Assembly (NCBI GenBank): GCA_905221605.1
Contig: CAJNDS010001513.1
Location: 1 to 64,000 of the forward strand
Direction: 5' to 3'
Origin: Symbiodinium natans
Lineage: Eukaryota > Sar > Dinophyceae > Suessiales > Symbiodiniaceae
DNA: 64,000 bases
Numbering within the stretch: the stretch's first letter is position 1; the number at the start of each line of letters is the position of its first letter. The notes beneath the pieces are model-generated. The model was not told where the DNA came from, searched no databases, and saw only the letters and a list, made by a program, of their open reading frames with translations. The position numbers were made by a program, and so were the translations under genes. Positions 10,340-21,429 of the stretch are shown here, in pieces.

Positions 10340-12200
10340 ATTAAGACAACACTTGGAGTGAGATGGCCTCTGGCTGCTATCTTCCTGGTGATCTGCAAGC
10401 CGAGCAGATACGCCTTGTCTGCAGCAAGCATGTGCCCTGAAAACCTCCAAACCGCAAACATCTCCAGCTTGCGACCTAAAATTGCTGTGTCAGCAATTGG
10501 GTGAGAACCATGCTGCCGGCGCGTGTTGCCGTCAGATCCGGTCCATTGCCTGGATGCGGCACGAAGACATGACTGGGTGCGCTGCGTGACTAAGTCGCTT
10601 AGCCTGGCTACCGCTCGACCCTATTGCGGCAGAAAGAAGAAGCAAGCCAAAATGCACGAATATGTACCCTGAACCTAAACCCTAAACCCCAAACCCTAAA
10701 CCCTAAACCCACCTTTCCAGGCGCATCTTTTAGGGTACAGTAAGGGTTGCCGGTGCTACGTCCCGTCACCCACGTCCCATTTTTCCAACTCGTGAAGACC
10801 ACCCACCTCCGGGTTGAACTGGGTCTTCTATATTGTTGTTAACATGTTATGATGTTGTTAGAATATTGTATGAATGTAGTACTCTATGATTATACTGATA
10901 TATTAATGAATAATTCTATTCTTCGATTGTTAGATGGATAGAGTAATGCATTAATGTGTTGTTCTATGATTTAAACCCTGAGCCCGATTGAGCAGACAAG
11001 CTGCCTCAGATGGAGTCCACCTCCTGGCGCTCTCACAAAGAGGGTCTAGAGAGAGAAAAAAAAAGGACAGAGGTGCATGCAGGTGGTGGGTTAAGGGTTA
11101 AGGGTTAAAGGTTAAGGGTTAAGGGTTTAGGGTTTAGTGTTTAGGGGTTAGGGGGGTGTCCACGCAGGCTTCCGACTCAGATCGCGCATGACTTAAACAT
11201 CGAAAGCTCTTTCGGCAACATCCACTGAATACGCCTCTTCGGAACCTTGCTGCCACCATGAAACATGTGAGGCTCTTAGCCAGCAAAAAAAGGGTCTGAA
11301 CCTATGGAATTCTAAGGGCGTGCTCTGCTGGATTTGCTTTTTTGGTTGCCGGGCGCCAACCGTGGCACCCGGGACAAACCGAGGCTGCTGGGGAGTGAGT
11401 CTTTTGAACCCGGAACCTATCCCGAAGCCGGTACCCCTAAACCCTAAGCCCTAAACCCTAAACCCTAAGCCCTAAGCCCTCAGCCCTAAGCCCTAAACCC
11501 CTAAAGCCTTTAACCCTAAACCATGGTCCTGGCCGGGATCGCGCTTCTGTGCGAACTCTGGGGGCGGCTTGAAGGGAGTGGGCGTCATGCCTGCGTGGTA
11601 GGTTCCCAGATTTGGGGTTCCTTTTTAGGGGTACATGGTTAGGCTTAGGGTTTAGGGTTTAGGGTTTAGGGTTTAGGGTTTAGGGTTTAGGGTCTGTAGG
11701 GGGTAGGGTTTAGGGTTTAGGGTTTAGGGTTTAGGGACTTGGGTTTAGGGCGTAGGAATACGTTCCCCTCGCAACCAGAAAGGGAGCTTGATTCAGGTAG
11801 CTGGCAATGTGGAGAACAAGGGCAGATTGCGCACGGCTACCCGGAACATTCTGCAGTGACTGCTGTGAATGTGTGCCCCCAGGCACACAAGCACCCTTGT
11901 GAAGCCTGCAAGAAGCCTTACAGTCCGCTCTTCGAAAATCCACCTGAATTCTCCTCATGCCCTAAACCCTAAACCCTAAACCCTAAACCGTAAACCCGAA
12001 ACCCTAAACCCTAAACCCTAAACCCGATATTCTGACCCCAGACCTGCCAATAGCCCTTAGTTCACGGCAAGTGGCCACACACCAAGCTCTGGACGACTTT
12101 TGATGTACGGAAAAGTGTGGCCTCCTGTCCGGCGGGGCAAGTCCAGCAGTTTAGGGTTTAGGGTTTAGGGTTCAGGGTTCAGGGTTTAGGGTTTAGGGCT
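10340..12200. other. mostly unannotatable; telomeric repeats and one possible exon
   Basis: A minus frame with ILGRKLEMFAVWRFSGHM and YLLGLQITRKIAARGH (about 10340-10490) could be an exon. The rest holds short telomeric runs (10675-10710, 11090-11150, 11435-11520, 11960-12030) and AT-rich unique sequence near 10830-10970. Confidence 0.35.
11641..11738 (+). repeat. interstitial telomeric array
   Basis: Two adjacent blocks of TTTAGGG with a short interruption. Confidence 0.95.
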
Positions 12201-12205
12201 TGTTG

Positions 12206-12345
12206 TTCTCCCGCTGGGTACTATAGGGGCCTGATAGGGTTTTGGGGGGTTATTGTAGTAAAACTAGAAAGGGGCCCTAAGGAATACTTTCATACTTTTT
12301 CCGGCCCCTCTATTACACTTCTCGATTTGTTTCCCAGCAATTTCG
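12206..12345. mobile_element. introner-like element, family G
   Basis: Ends GCTGGGTACTATAGGGGCC and GGCCCCTCTATTACACTTC point inward. The core GGGGGGTTATTGTAGTA and GGGGCCCTAAGGAATAC is shared with elements at 41596 and 52564. Confidence 0.6.
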
Positions 12346-12839
12346 GGGTTTGGGGTGTTAGGGTTGGGCGTTGGGGACTCTTTCTGTAGGAGATGCCGTT
12401 GCATGCATCGTCAACCCAGACATAGGAGGATCATGTGTGCCCCGACCAACACCCTAAACCCGCCCTAAACCCGAAACCCCAAACCCCAAACCCTAAATAG
12501 CCCCCTGCAATCCCTGCGCACAGCAGGGGTCGTAATCCAAGCAGGGCCTTGCGGGTTCGAGGAGCCGCTGGCCAAGGTTTCCTCAGACGCTTCAAGGACT
12601 GAGGGCTTCAGGGGTTTTAGGTTTTTTAGGGTTTAGGGATAGGGTTTAGGGTTAGACTTAGGGTTCTGGGGGTGGGCTCGTCCTCGCAGGTCCGCCCCGG
12701 GGCACCAGAGGGTTTAGAGTTTAGGGTTTAGGGTTTGGGGTTTAGGGTTAGGTGTTTAGGGTTTAGGGTTTAGGTTTAATTTAGGGTTTAGGGTTTAGAG
12801 GAAAATTCAGCTTTGGAGGGAGGTTTTAGGGGGGGAGGG

Positions 12840-12876
12840 CGGCCGGGCGGGGGGGGGGGGGGGGGGGGGGGGGGGT
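12840..12876. repeat. poly-G tract
   Basis: More than 25 consecutive G after a GC-rich leader. Its length is likely unstable in sequencing. Confidence 0.9.
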
Positions 12877-12948
12877 AGCGTGACAAGACCCGCAAGCACT
12901 TGCAATGATCAGTGCCCTTCGTTGCGAAACATACTCGCACTGGTGATA

Positions 12949-13525
<577 letters not shown>

Positions 13526-13554
13526 ACGTTATGTTAGTACAGCAAAGCTGCTGA

Positions 13555-13940
13555 GATCTGTAATGCTACAGTAGCAACCGTGCCTACTTGTAGTTGGTTG
13601 CGCATCCGGTTGAAGATGGGCAATGAGGGCAACAAGCTGCGCAGCCCGCGGGGCCAGATAGTTGTGGATACAAGTATAAGGTAGAGGAACCCTAAACCCT
13701 ACATGAACCCTAAATACCTTAAACCCTAAACCCTAAACCCTCAACCCTGAACCCTGAACCCTGAACCCTGAACCCTAGACCGCAGTAGCTGAGGAGATGT
13801 AGGCCAAGAGGCACACGCTTGGTATTCTGAGGCTGCAAGAGCTGAAATGACTTCACCATCAACTCCTGGACCACAGTTGTGCCGATGAGGAAATTAGGGT
13901 TTACGGCTTCTGCTGCACCATCTCCAAAGAGCGAGCAGAG
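13555..13940 (-). CDS. exons of an unrecognised gene
   Basis: Minus frames read CSLFGDGAAEAVNPNFLIGT then TVVQELMVKSFQLLQPQNTK (about 13930-13785), and IWPRGLRSLLPSLPIFNRMR (about 13685-13560). Both look protein-like and lie in gene order with telomeric repeats between them. No family is assigned. A third open frame near 14050-14130 is uncertain. Confidence 0.4.
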
Positions 13941-14342
13941 GGTTTAGGGTTTTGGTGTAGGGGTTTAGGGTTTAGGGGTTTAGGGGTTTAGGGTTTAGGG
14001 TTTAGGGGCTTCTGCTGCATGATCGGAGGGCCGCGTCGGGCTTAGGGTTTAGGAATTTCCCCCTCCAAGCTGGCAGAATCGCGGGCGCAGTTATTGCTCC
14101 GACTCAGGAGGCCGCCCTGCGGTTCATTGTAGAAGCCCTAAACCCTAAACCCTAAACCCTAAACCCTTAACACTAAACCCTAAACCCTAAACTATAAACC
14201 CTTAACACTAAACCCTAAACCCTAAACCCTAAACCCAACACCCCTAGACCCTAAACCCTCAACCCTCAACCCTGAAGCCTGGTGCCTGGAGGTCTTCACG
14301 GCCGAGGGTACTGAACTGGTGGTCGAACCACGAATTCGCCAC

Positions 14343-14480
14343 CAAACCCCTAAACCCTCCTAAACCCTAAACCCTAAACCCTAAACCCTAAACCCTAAAC
14401 CCTAAACCCTAAACCCTAAACCCTAAACCCTAAACCCTAAACCCTAAACCCTGAACCCTGAACCCTGAACCCTAAACCCT
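14343..14480 (-). repeat. interstitial telomeric array ending in poly-C
   Basis: About 16 CCCTAAA units followed by three CCCTGAA variants and a C run. Confidence 0.95.
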
Positions 14481-14544
14481 CCCCCCCCCCCCCCCCCAAA
14501 CCACTAAACCTGAGCTACACCTGGGGGCACCATTGCCACAGGGC

Positions 14545-14805
14545 ACTTCAAGCGGTCACACTCCTGTGTCCCTGAATTCCTGTTTGTTTCGTCTTATGTG
14601 CTCAGACTCAAGCGGTCACACTCCTGCGTCCTGCAGGTCGTCTTATTTTCTCCGATGCAAATGGCCACGCTCGTGTGTCCCGGGTTTTCTGTTTGTTTCG
14701 TCTTCGTCATGGTCGCGCTCCTGTGTCCTGGGTTCGTGTTTGTTTCGTCTTATGTGCTCAGACTCTAGCGGTCACGCTCCTGTGTCCTGCCGCTGCACTT
14801 CATGA
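14545..14805. repeat. imperfect minisatellite, units of about 60-70 bp
   Basis: The motif AGCGGTCACACTCCTGTGTC, followed by a TTTGTTTCGTCTT block, recurs four to five times with drift. The plus frame across it is open but repetitive; I do not call it a gene. Confidence 0.75.
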
Positions 14806-14822
14806 CATCCCAAACCCTTGAA

Positions 14823-14937
14823 GCCCCTAAACCCTAAACCCTAAACCCTAAACGGCCCTAAACCCTAAACCCTAAACCCTAAACCCTAAACCCTAAACCC
14901 TAAACCCTAAACCCTAAACCCTAAACCCTAAACCCCC
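14823..14937 (-). repeat. interstitial telomeric array
   Basis: CCCTAAA units in two blocks, fading into CCCCAAA. Confidence 0.95.
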
Positions 14938-15024
14938 CAAACCCCCAAAACCCCCAAAACCCGATCTCCGCAGCTCCTGCAAGTCGGAGCTCCGGGGCTG
15001 TACGAACCTGCGCGGTTGGCTTAG

Positions 15025-15220
15025 GGCTTTCGGGGTTTAGGGGTTTAGGGGGTTTGGGGGGTTTAGGGGGTTTAGGGGGTTTAGGGGGTTTAGGGGGTTT
15101 AGGGGGTTTAGGGGTTTAGGGGGTTTAGGGGTTTAGGGTTTAGGGGTTTAGGGGGTTTAGGGGTTTAGGGGTTTAGGGGGTTTAGGGGTTTAGGGTTTAG
15201 GGGTTTAGGGTTAAGGGTCA
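15025..15220 (+). repeat. expanded-G variant telomeric array
   Basis: Units are TTTAGGGG and TTTAGGGGG rather than TTTAGGG, a local variant family. Confidence 0.9.
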
Positions 15221-15255
15221 CGCGGCTTCTTGCGCTTCAGGGTTTCGGGTAGGGT

Positions 15256-15640
15256 TTAGGGACGGTACGCCCATAAAACCTTGAGCCTCGAAAAACTGGG
15301 AGAGGAGCCAGTTGAGGGAAGGCTTTCGACATGAACTTCCGCCCACCCCGCCCCGCCCTCCCTCCCCCCCCAATTCCCTCCCAACCCGTCTGCAAACTCG
15401 ACAACTGACATTGAGAAGGTAGAAAGGAAAAAGATCCATGAATCCCTACTGTATATCGCCCTTATAAGGACGAATATAATTTGCTTTTTTGTTGGAGGGT
15501 TCGTAAGCAAATCGAAACAAAAGCTGCCCCCTAGACAGCACCAGAACATCCAAAAAGCCAAAAACCTTCTTCGCCTCGAGGACGCATTACTTCGTGCGGC
15601 AACCCGGAATCTATTAGCCGATCCGATTGAAGCTGCTACA
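15256..15640 (-). CDS. possible exon with transmembrane segment
   Basis: About 128 codons open on minus. The start is basic (R-rich), then FLAFWMFWCCLGGSFCFDLL, then NPPTKKQIIFVLIRAIY. The tail is glycine-rich from a C-rich tract. No family is recognised, and the competing plus frame LLRLEDALLRAATRNLLADP is also open near 15560-15640. Confidence 0.25.
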
Positions 15641-15767
15641 GGGACCTTCCCCCTTACACTAACAGTCCTTAATCGGATTGTAGTACACCCCCCCCCCCCC
15701 CCTAAACCCTAAACCCTAGTCCCTAAACCTTAACACTGCTAGTGTTAGTATAAGGGGGAACATCCCA
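15639..15767. mobile_element. introner-like element, family A, filled
   Basis: The left end is degraded (CCTTCCCCCTTACACTAACA); the right end is GTATAAGGGGGAACATCCCA. The interior has a poly-C run and CCCTAAA units, a second case of a family A element carrying telomeric sequence. Confidence 0.7.
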
Positions 15768-16365
15768 ACCAGGCTCTCTCAAGCCCTATAAACCCTGTAA
15801 ACCCAGTCAACCCTGCAAGATAAACCCTGTAAAGCCAACCCCCCTCCCCCTCCCCCCCACCCAAAAAAAAGAAACAACATCCCCCGAGGTCCCTAAACCC
15901 TAAACCCTAAATCCTAAACCCTAAACCCTCAACCCTAAACCCTCTTCCAGCCTCGAGAAGAGCAAACCTTGCTTGGAGGTTCATGGGTTCGGAAACATTT
16001 GCTTTCTTTTGCAACCTTTGTTTTATTTTTAGTTTGTGCCACTTGCCTAGCTTACTAGCAGTCGACCGGGCTTAGGCTTTACGGTTTTTTGAGGGGCTGA
16101 GGCTTAGTCATACGTGTTTCTTTGCTCTCCCGCAGACCCAACTCTGCGAGGTCCATGAGTGGGCATTCTTCGCTCCCAAAGGGGCTTCAGGATCTGGACC
16201 TCACGCAGCGCTTGCGTGTTTGAGCAAGCCGTGGGATGAGAACATCAAGTCAGGCGACCACTAGTCATACCTATATGGGTGGTCTATCTGATTCACTTGT
16301 TCTACTGCGAGTAGCCTTGCATATAGGGTACCGATATTCAGATAGCGTGCCTAGGGTGCTTCAAA

Positions 16366-16482
16366 AACCCTAAACCCTAAACCCTAAACCCTAAACCCTA
16401 AACCCTAAACCCTAAACCCTAAACCCTAAACCCTAAACCCTAAACCCTAAACCCTAAACCCTAATAAACCCTAAACCCTAAT
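16366..16482 (-). repeat. interstitial telomeric array, about 14 units
   Basis: Continuous CCCTAAA run with a short irregular end. Confidence 0.95.
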
Positions 16483-16485
16483 GGT

Positions 16486-16764
16486 TTAGGGTGGCGTGTT
16501 TGGCCTCTGGCAGGTTGGTTTTTTTCCGGGGTTATATGGGTTATAGATTATAGAGGATACGGCAGGGCGCTGCTTGAAGAACTGCTTGCTTAAACCTGGC
16601 TCTTCTGTAGAAGTTGGAGATGCAAATTCCCGGGATTGAAGAGCTGAGCGGATATGAGTTCCGAACACACTTTGAAGAGACTGTGCCAGCCAAACCCCTT
16701 CATGAACCTCAGAACTCGCCTCCTTTCTCAACGACCCCCTGCCTTGGCAAGCAGGAAGAAACAA
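16486..16764 (-). CDS. possible exon, unrecognised
   Basis: The minus frame includes ASSEVHEGVWLAQSLQSVFG then THIRSALQSREFASPTS. It is open for about 90 codons and lacks repeats. No domain is recognised and the borders are unclear. Confidence 0.3.
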   Translation of the reverse strand: MFLPACQGRGSLRKEASSEVHEGVWLAQSLQSVFGTHIRSALQSREFASPTSTEEPGLSKQFFKQRPAVSSIIYNPYNPGKKPTCQRPNTPP

Positions 16765-17102
16765 TTGTAATAGTTATACTAGTACGAATTTTAGGAAGGA
16801 TAACAACAAAAAATTGAAGTAGTAATAGAAATGAACTTTTGTGCTTTTTGAAGGGGATGCTTCCGAAGCTTCACAGCATAGTGCTTAAGGCCCCCTATAC
16901 CCTAACCCCTAACGCTGAGCCCTTCTCGCAACCCGCCGAGCTTCCAAATGCCCTGCAGTCGTAGCCTTGCGCGTGCGGAAGAATAGATTCATCATTCGGG
17001 CTTACGGCTTCTTGTGGTGCAGGCCTGGCTCATCGTTCAGGCTAGAACGCAAAGCAGGAGACTAACAGAAGCCAAAACCTGAATTCGAAACTTCCTGCTG
17101 CG

Positions 17103-17206
17103 AGTGGGGTTTTGGGGCTTGGGTTTGTAGGGAGGTGGGACCCTAAGCAAACCAGGATTGTTTAGGTTCCCACCTCCCTACAAACCCAAACCCCAAAACA
17201 AACTCC
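17103..17206. mobile_element. near-perfect inverted-repeat element
   Basis: Arms 17109-17140 and 17168-17199 are 32 nt with one mismatch (left arm GTTTTGGGGCTTGGGTTTGT... and its reverse), separated by a 27-nt loop. Weaker similarity continues outward. It abuts the exon at about 17200-17285, so it is probably an introner of yet another family. Confidence 0.8.
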
Positions 17207-17714
17207 AAGCCAAGACGCCCAGCACCCCAGGATATGTCAGTTTGGCCATGAGCTGCGGCAAGAGGGCTTTGACATGTCGAAGCACCTGAATTGGGCCGGA
17301 TCATGGCTGAGAAGGAGAGGTCATCTATTTTCGCCCTCCCCTTAACCCTAAACCCTAACCCCTAAACCCTATACACCCTAAAGCCTAGACCCGAGACAAT
17401 GTAGGCAAGCTGGAATTACTGCAGGAAACGCTTGTGATTTCAGAGCTCGAAGCAGCATCAAGCCCAACCATTTGTCCAGGGCAAAAAATGAAAATAAATT
17501 TGCTGCCCGAGCCACCGACATGAGCTTGCCAATGTCATCGATGACTCGTGGCATCAGAACGATAAGCAAGCCCTTCGTGTTGTGGTTGCTCTGCAAGGTG
17601 TTCAGGAACGGGTTTACCCTCAGCTTCCGCAGTTTTTGGCCTGCTGAGCGCTGGCCACTTGCATGTGCGCGCAGGAATGACACGACGAATGTGCAACGTT
17701 TCTGCATGCGACGA

Positions 17715-17757
<43 letters not shown>

Positions 17758-19680
17758 TTCGCTGGAATTCCAGGTCGGCGCGGATGGGCACACTTGCACA
17801 GTGCTCTCGCCGAGTCTCTCCTCTCGCTCTCCCCGTCTCTTTCTTTGTTGTCCTTTGCCTTCTTCTCTGCGGATGTGGGGCCGGGTGTGTCCGGCCAGCT
17901 ATTCGCCGATTATCGCCGACCCCCGACTCCCCTGGCAATATGGATGGCCTCCCGGGTCATCCCTCCAACAGCACTGAAGACATCTCAACAAGTGACACGT
18001 CATTCTGGAATCATGCGCTGGGACGTGTGGCTCCGTACCTCATAAGCGGGCAGATTGTTCAGACGACTCGATGGGTGTCGTGGAGACGGGTGGAGTGCAA
18101 GGATGCCAGAAGACACAGCATGAAGACGGCATCAACCAAGAAAACATGTCCTCAAATGCCCTCAATAAACGGCAGCCGCCGCACCTCTTTCTTGGTTTCA
18201 ACGACGAATTTCGCCCCCTCGCTCCGGGTCCGAACGGCCAAAGGTTTCATCACTCCCTCGCTTCGCGTCTTGGAGCGCTCTAGAGCCCTCTGCCCCCTAC
18301 ATGTCCTTCGAAACTCCTCACTCCACAGCTGTGGCGGGGCATCTTGAAAATTAAGGTAGCACGCGAGGTCCTGGTGAACTTTACCGTAGTACAGTAATAC
18401 GATTTTGACTTTCGTGATCTCAGGCTAGGTACTTGGTACAAGCCCGAAACCTCACATTGGAAGAGCGACTGGACTCACCTTTAACCCTTTTTCTCCACGC
18501 GGCTTGGGGACGGGACCCTGGGCTATTGCACGCCCCGGTGTTTTGTCTCTAAGACTGTATAAGTCTCTGCCTCTCTCCCTCTGGCTGTCTGTCTCTCTGT
18601 CTGTCTCTCTCTCACTCTCTGCACTTCTTTCCATACCGCACACACGCGAAACGCTAGGTGTGACCAAGACGCTCTTCTTCGAGGTGCTGGATGATCTTGG
18701 CTGCAGTGATGTCGAGGGACTTCATATCTTTGTCCATCAGGTATCGCAGCCTGCACGGATCTGCAGCGCAGGCAGTGTAGGCACACAGCCAACTAGAAAG
18801 CTTCATGGGACAACGATCTGCACTGTAGGCAGCATCTCGAGGCCATTAGCTTAGAGAGTTTTGGCAGCGCTGGGTATTGCAAAAGACGCGGCAGACTGAC
18901 TTGTGCTTTCATTGCTTCTGCCATCGCAGTCTAAGGTAAGCGGACGCTTGCTTTTGGGCATCCTGAGACCCAATCCTAGCTTGCGCATCCTGATCTTTAT
19001 CGTGCTAGAAAGACACCCAATAAGTCTTCATGGCCACGCACGGCGCTTCCCAAATAGGATGCCTCTCAGCATCGACCTACACCCCTGCACGATTAGCCAG
19101 CTTAGCTTGTCAGTCCTGGCTGACACCCAATCTTACACACTCGCTGACAGATGTTGATAGTGAAGGCTTAGTAGCTTAGGTCAACATATTCTGGTCCTTG
19201 GTGCAGCCAGCATGTGGCAATGTAAAGACGTTTGAAATATCCCGTTGCGTTTTGTATAAACAAACACAGTGTTTTTTGCAGGAGCCTCTGGGGACATACT
19301 GTGGTTGACAATTTGCTGCGGGGCTTGTCTTACGCCTGCCAGCAGACCTGCAGTGCACCCAAGCTTTGCACCTGGCCTCTGCACTGTCGTGCTTTCGTCC
19401 TGCTTCGGGGCACAGAATGGCGGCTTAAGAAAACTTGGGCATTTGGTGGGTCGAATATAATGATCCTCGTTCACCCGGACCTCGCTAAGATGCACACATG
19501 ACTCGCACGACCAGTCTCCTGGTACCCGTTCATGAATCCCTCCAGCTCGGATTTGCCCCGTGCTGAGTCGTCACTCACGATCATGGCCATGTGCAGGATG
19601 CGGCAAAGGCAGTAGCCTGCACGTTCAGCTGCAAGCTTGAAATGCGACTGCTGCCAGTGCATTAGTGTCATCTGAGGCGC
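17200..19680 (-). CDS. exons of an unrecognised gene
   Basis: Four protein-like minus exons lie in order. About 19680-19510: MTLMHWQQSHFKLAAERAGY, AMIVSDDSARGKSELEGF. About 18765-18655: LRYLMDKDMKSLDITAAKII, QHLEEERLGHT. About 17650-17400: NPFLNTLQSNHNTKGLLIVL, MPRVIDDIGKLMSVARAANL. 17285-17200: after CAG, VLRHVKALLPQLMAKLTYPG. They may belong to one or more genes; no domain is recognised. The third exon has a hydrophobic stretch (LLIVLM). Introns contain (GA)n/(CT)n tracts (17717-17755, 18565-18625, 19725-19830). Confidence 0.45.
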
Positions 19681-19949
19681 TGTTGTGCCGCGTCTCTTGC
19701 ATTCAGGAGGGCAGATAGAAGGAGAAAGCAAGAGAGAGAGAGAGAGAGAGCGATAGAAAGAGAAAGATAGAAAGAATAGAACGAGCGAGAGAGAAAGAGT
19801 AACAACAATCAAAGAGAGGGAGGGAGGGAGGGACCCGCTGACACCCGCAGTGGGCATGTAAGATTGCTTACCAACAACCATTCTCGCCACCGAACTTACC
19901 GAGGGTGACGGAGCACCTCTGAATGCTCGGCACTCTTCTACATACCAAG

Positions 19950-20007
19950 TTTAGGGTTTAGGGTTTAGGGTTTAGGGTTTAGGGTTTAGGGTTTAGTTAG
20001 GGTTTAG
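19950..20007 (+). repeat. interstitial telomeric array
   Basis: About eight TTTAGGG units between the gene ending at 20093 and the next one downstream on minus. Confidence 0.95.
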
Positions 20008-20092
20008 GGGTTGCTTGTCGGAAGCCCTGCCAGCGAGTGCTCACATTTATGCATTTCATTTCCGGCATCTGAGATGATTGCTAATCTGCCGC

Positions 20093-20560
20093 TCAGGCCT
20101 CCAACCCAAAAAGACTATCTTCTGGCTGGTTCTTAGTAGGGAATGAGGGAATAAGGTACCCCTTAAAGGGTACATATATATACACATATATATATATATA
20201 CATATACGGCCCTAATTCCCTCATTCCCTCCGAAGAACCAGGCGGGTCTCACAGCTGAAGGGGCGAATGTTGGTAGCGCTCGCAACGAACTGGTGCACTT
20301 CGTTCTCGATGTCGGAGCGGAGCTTGACGATCTTCTCCAAGACTTCCTTGCAGCCGGAGGCCCTAAACCCTAACAAGCAACTGACGACAATGAACCCCCG
20401 AGTCATCAAGTGGCCCCTGTGTGATGCCCAGGAGCCGCAAAGCCATTCGTCTTCAGCTCCTTCTCCAGCTTGTCAGCATCTTTGCGGTTCCCTTCCTCCT
20501 CCATCATGTTGATGAACTCGTTGCCTGCGAACGTTCAAGACATTGGCCACAACTGGCGGG
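20093..20560 (-). CDS. last exons of a gene, coiled-coil-like; possibly the channel C-terminus
   Basis: Exons: about 20555-20400 (after CAG; NEFINMMEEEGNRKDADKLE, KELKTNGFAAPGHH); about 20357-20239 (ASGCKEVLEKIVKLRSDIEN, EVHQFVASATNIRPF); and 20125-20093 (PEDSLFGLEA, stop TGA). The last intron is a GT-AG family D introner. The second exon appears to begin right after TTTAG of a telomeric unit. These helical, charged exons follow the ankyrin exons in order and could end the channel gene, or be a separate gene. Confidence 0.55.
20126..20241 (-). mobile_element. introner, family D
   Basis: The intron is 20238-20126 (113 bp, GT-AG). Terminal inverted repeats are CTGGTTCTTCGGAGGGAATG and, reversed, CTGGTTCTTAGTAGGGAATG. 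The interior is a TA microsatellite. Removal gives E-T-R-L-P-E-D in frame. Confidence 0.8.
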
Positions 20561-20641
20561 CGCAGCGGCAGAACGTGCTGGCTTAATGAAGCAAAAAAAA
20601 CATGTGTCGATGAAAAGCCTGCGGCTCAAACCATGATCGGG

Positions 20642-20860
20642 TTCGGGTTTAGGGTTTAGGGTTTAGGGTTTAGGGTTTAGGGTTTAGGGTTTAGGGTTTA
20701 GGGTTTAGGGTTTAGGGTTTAGGGTTTAGGGTTTAGGTTTAAGGGTTTAGGGTTTAGGGTTTAGGGTTTAGGGTTTAGGGTTTAGGGTTTAGGGTTCAGG
20801 GTTTAGGGTTTAGGGTTTCGGGTTTCGGGTTTAGGGTTTAGGGTTTAGGGTTTCGGGTTG
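20642..20860 (+). repeat. long interstitial telomeric array
   Basis: About 28 TTTAGGG units with a few TTCAGGG/TTTCGGG variants. Confidence 0.95.
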
Positions 20861-21429
20861 AAGGTTTTCTGGGATTTGCCCAAGATGGGGCACACCTCCT
20901 CCCCTGGCTCCTAGGTGCCCAATGCGGCCAAGTGGCGGACGCCTCCTTGCAGCTCCTAACATGTGTGAACAGGAGGTAAGATGGGGGCTTCATAGGGTTT
21001 AGGGTTTAGGGTTTAGGTAAGAAGCGGGTAAGAGGGGGGGTAAGAGAGGGGTAAGAAGGGTAAAAAGGGTTAAGAGGGACTAGTGAGCGCAGCTGTCTTC
21101 AGGCAGTTCAGCGCAGATAAGGTAACCGGGCAACGCGGGAGCAACTGCACACCAACCTGTTGATGGAAGATCACTGCCCACTGCTGAGATTCTAGAAGGA
21201 GCTGGCAACTGTTAGCCTACGAGACACCCTTTGTCGCAGCTGGGAGCATGCAACAGGTTTCTCTTTGCTACCTGCCAGGATGTCGGCCTTTTTCCAAGCT
21301 TAAGGTTCGAAATGACTTCTAACTTTGCAAACCTGCAGCTCAGGTCTTGAGAGTGGCCTGGGCCTGGGCAACTCGTAGGGCTTAGGGGGTAAAAGTTCAG
21401 GGGAGGGTTTAGGGTTTAGGGTTCAGGGT

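Noticed and set aside
14533-14805. 90-codon plus-strand frame rich in S and C
   Set aside because: The sequence is a tandem repeat and all convincing genes are on minus; the open frame follows from the repeat unit.
16118-16252. Plus-strand exon with EVHEWAFFAPKGASG
   Set aside because: The minus frame (ALREVQILKPLWERRMPTHG) is equally open and fits the strand of all other genes, so neither is called.
17472-18347. 291-codon plus-strand frame
   Set aside because: Includes a (CT)n tract; minus frames within it give more protein-like exons, and no plus-strand gene is supported nearby.
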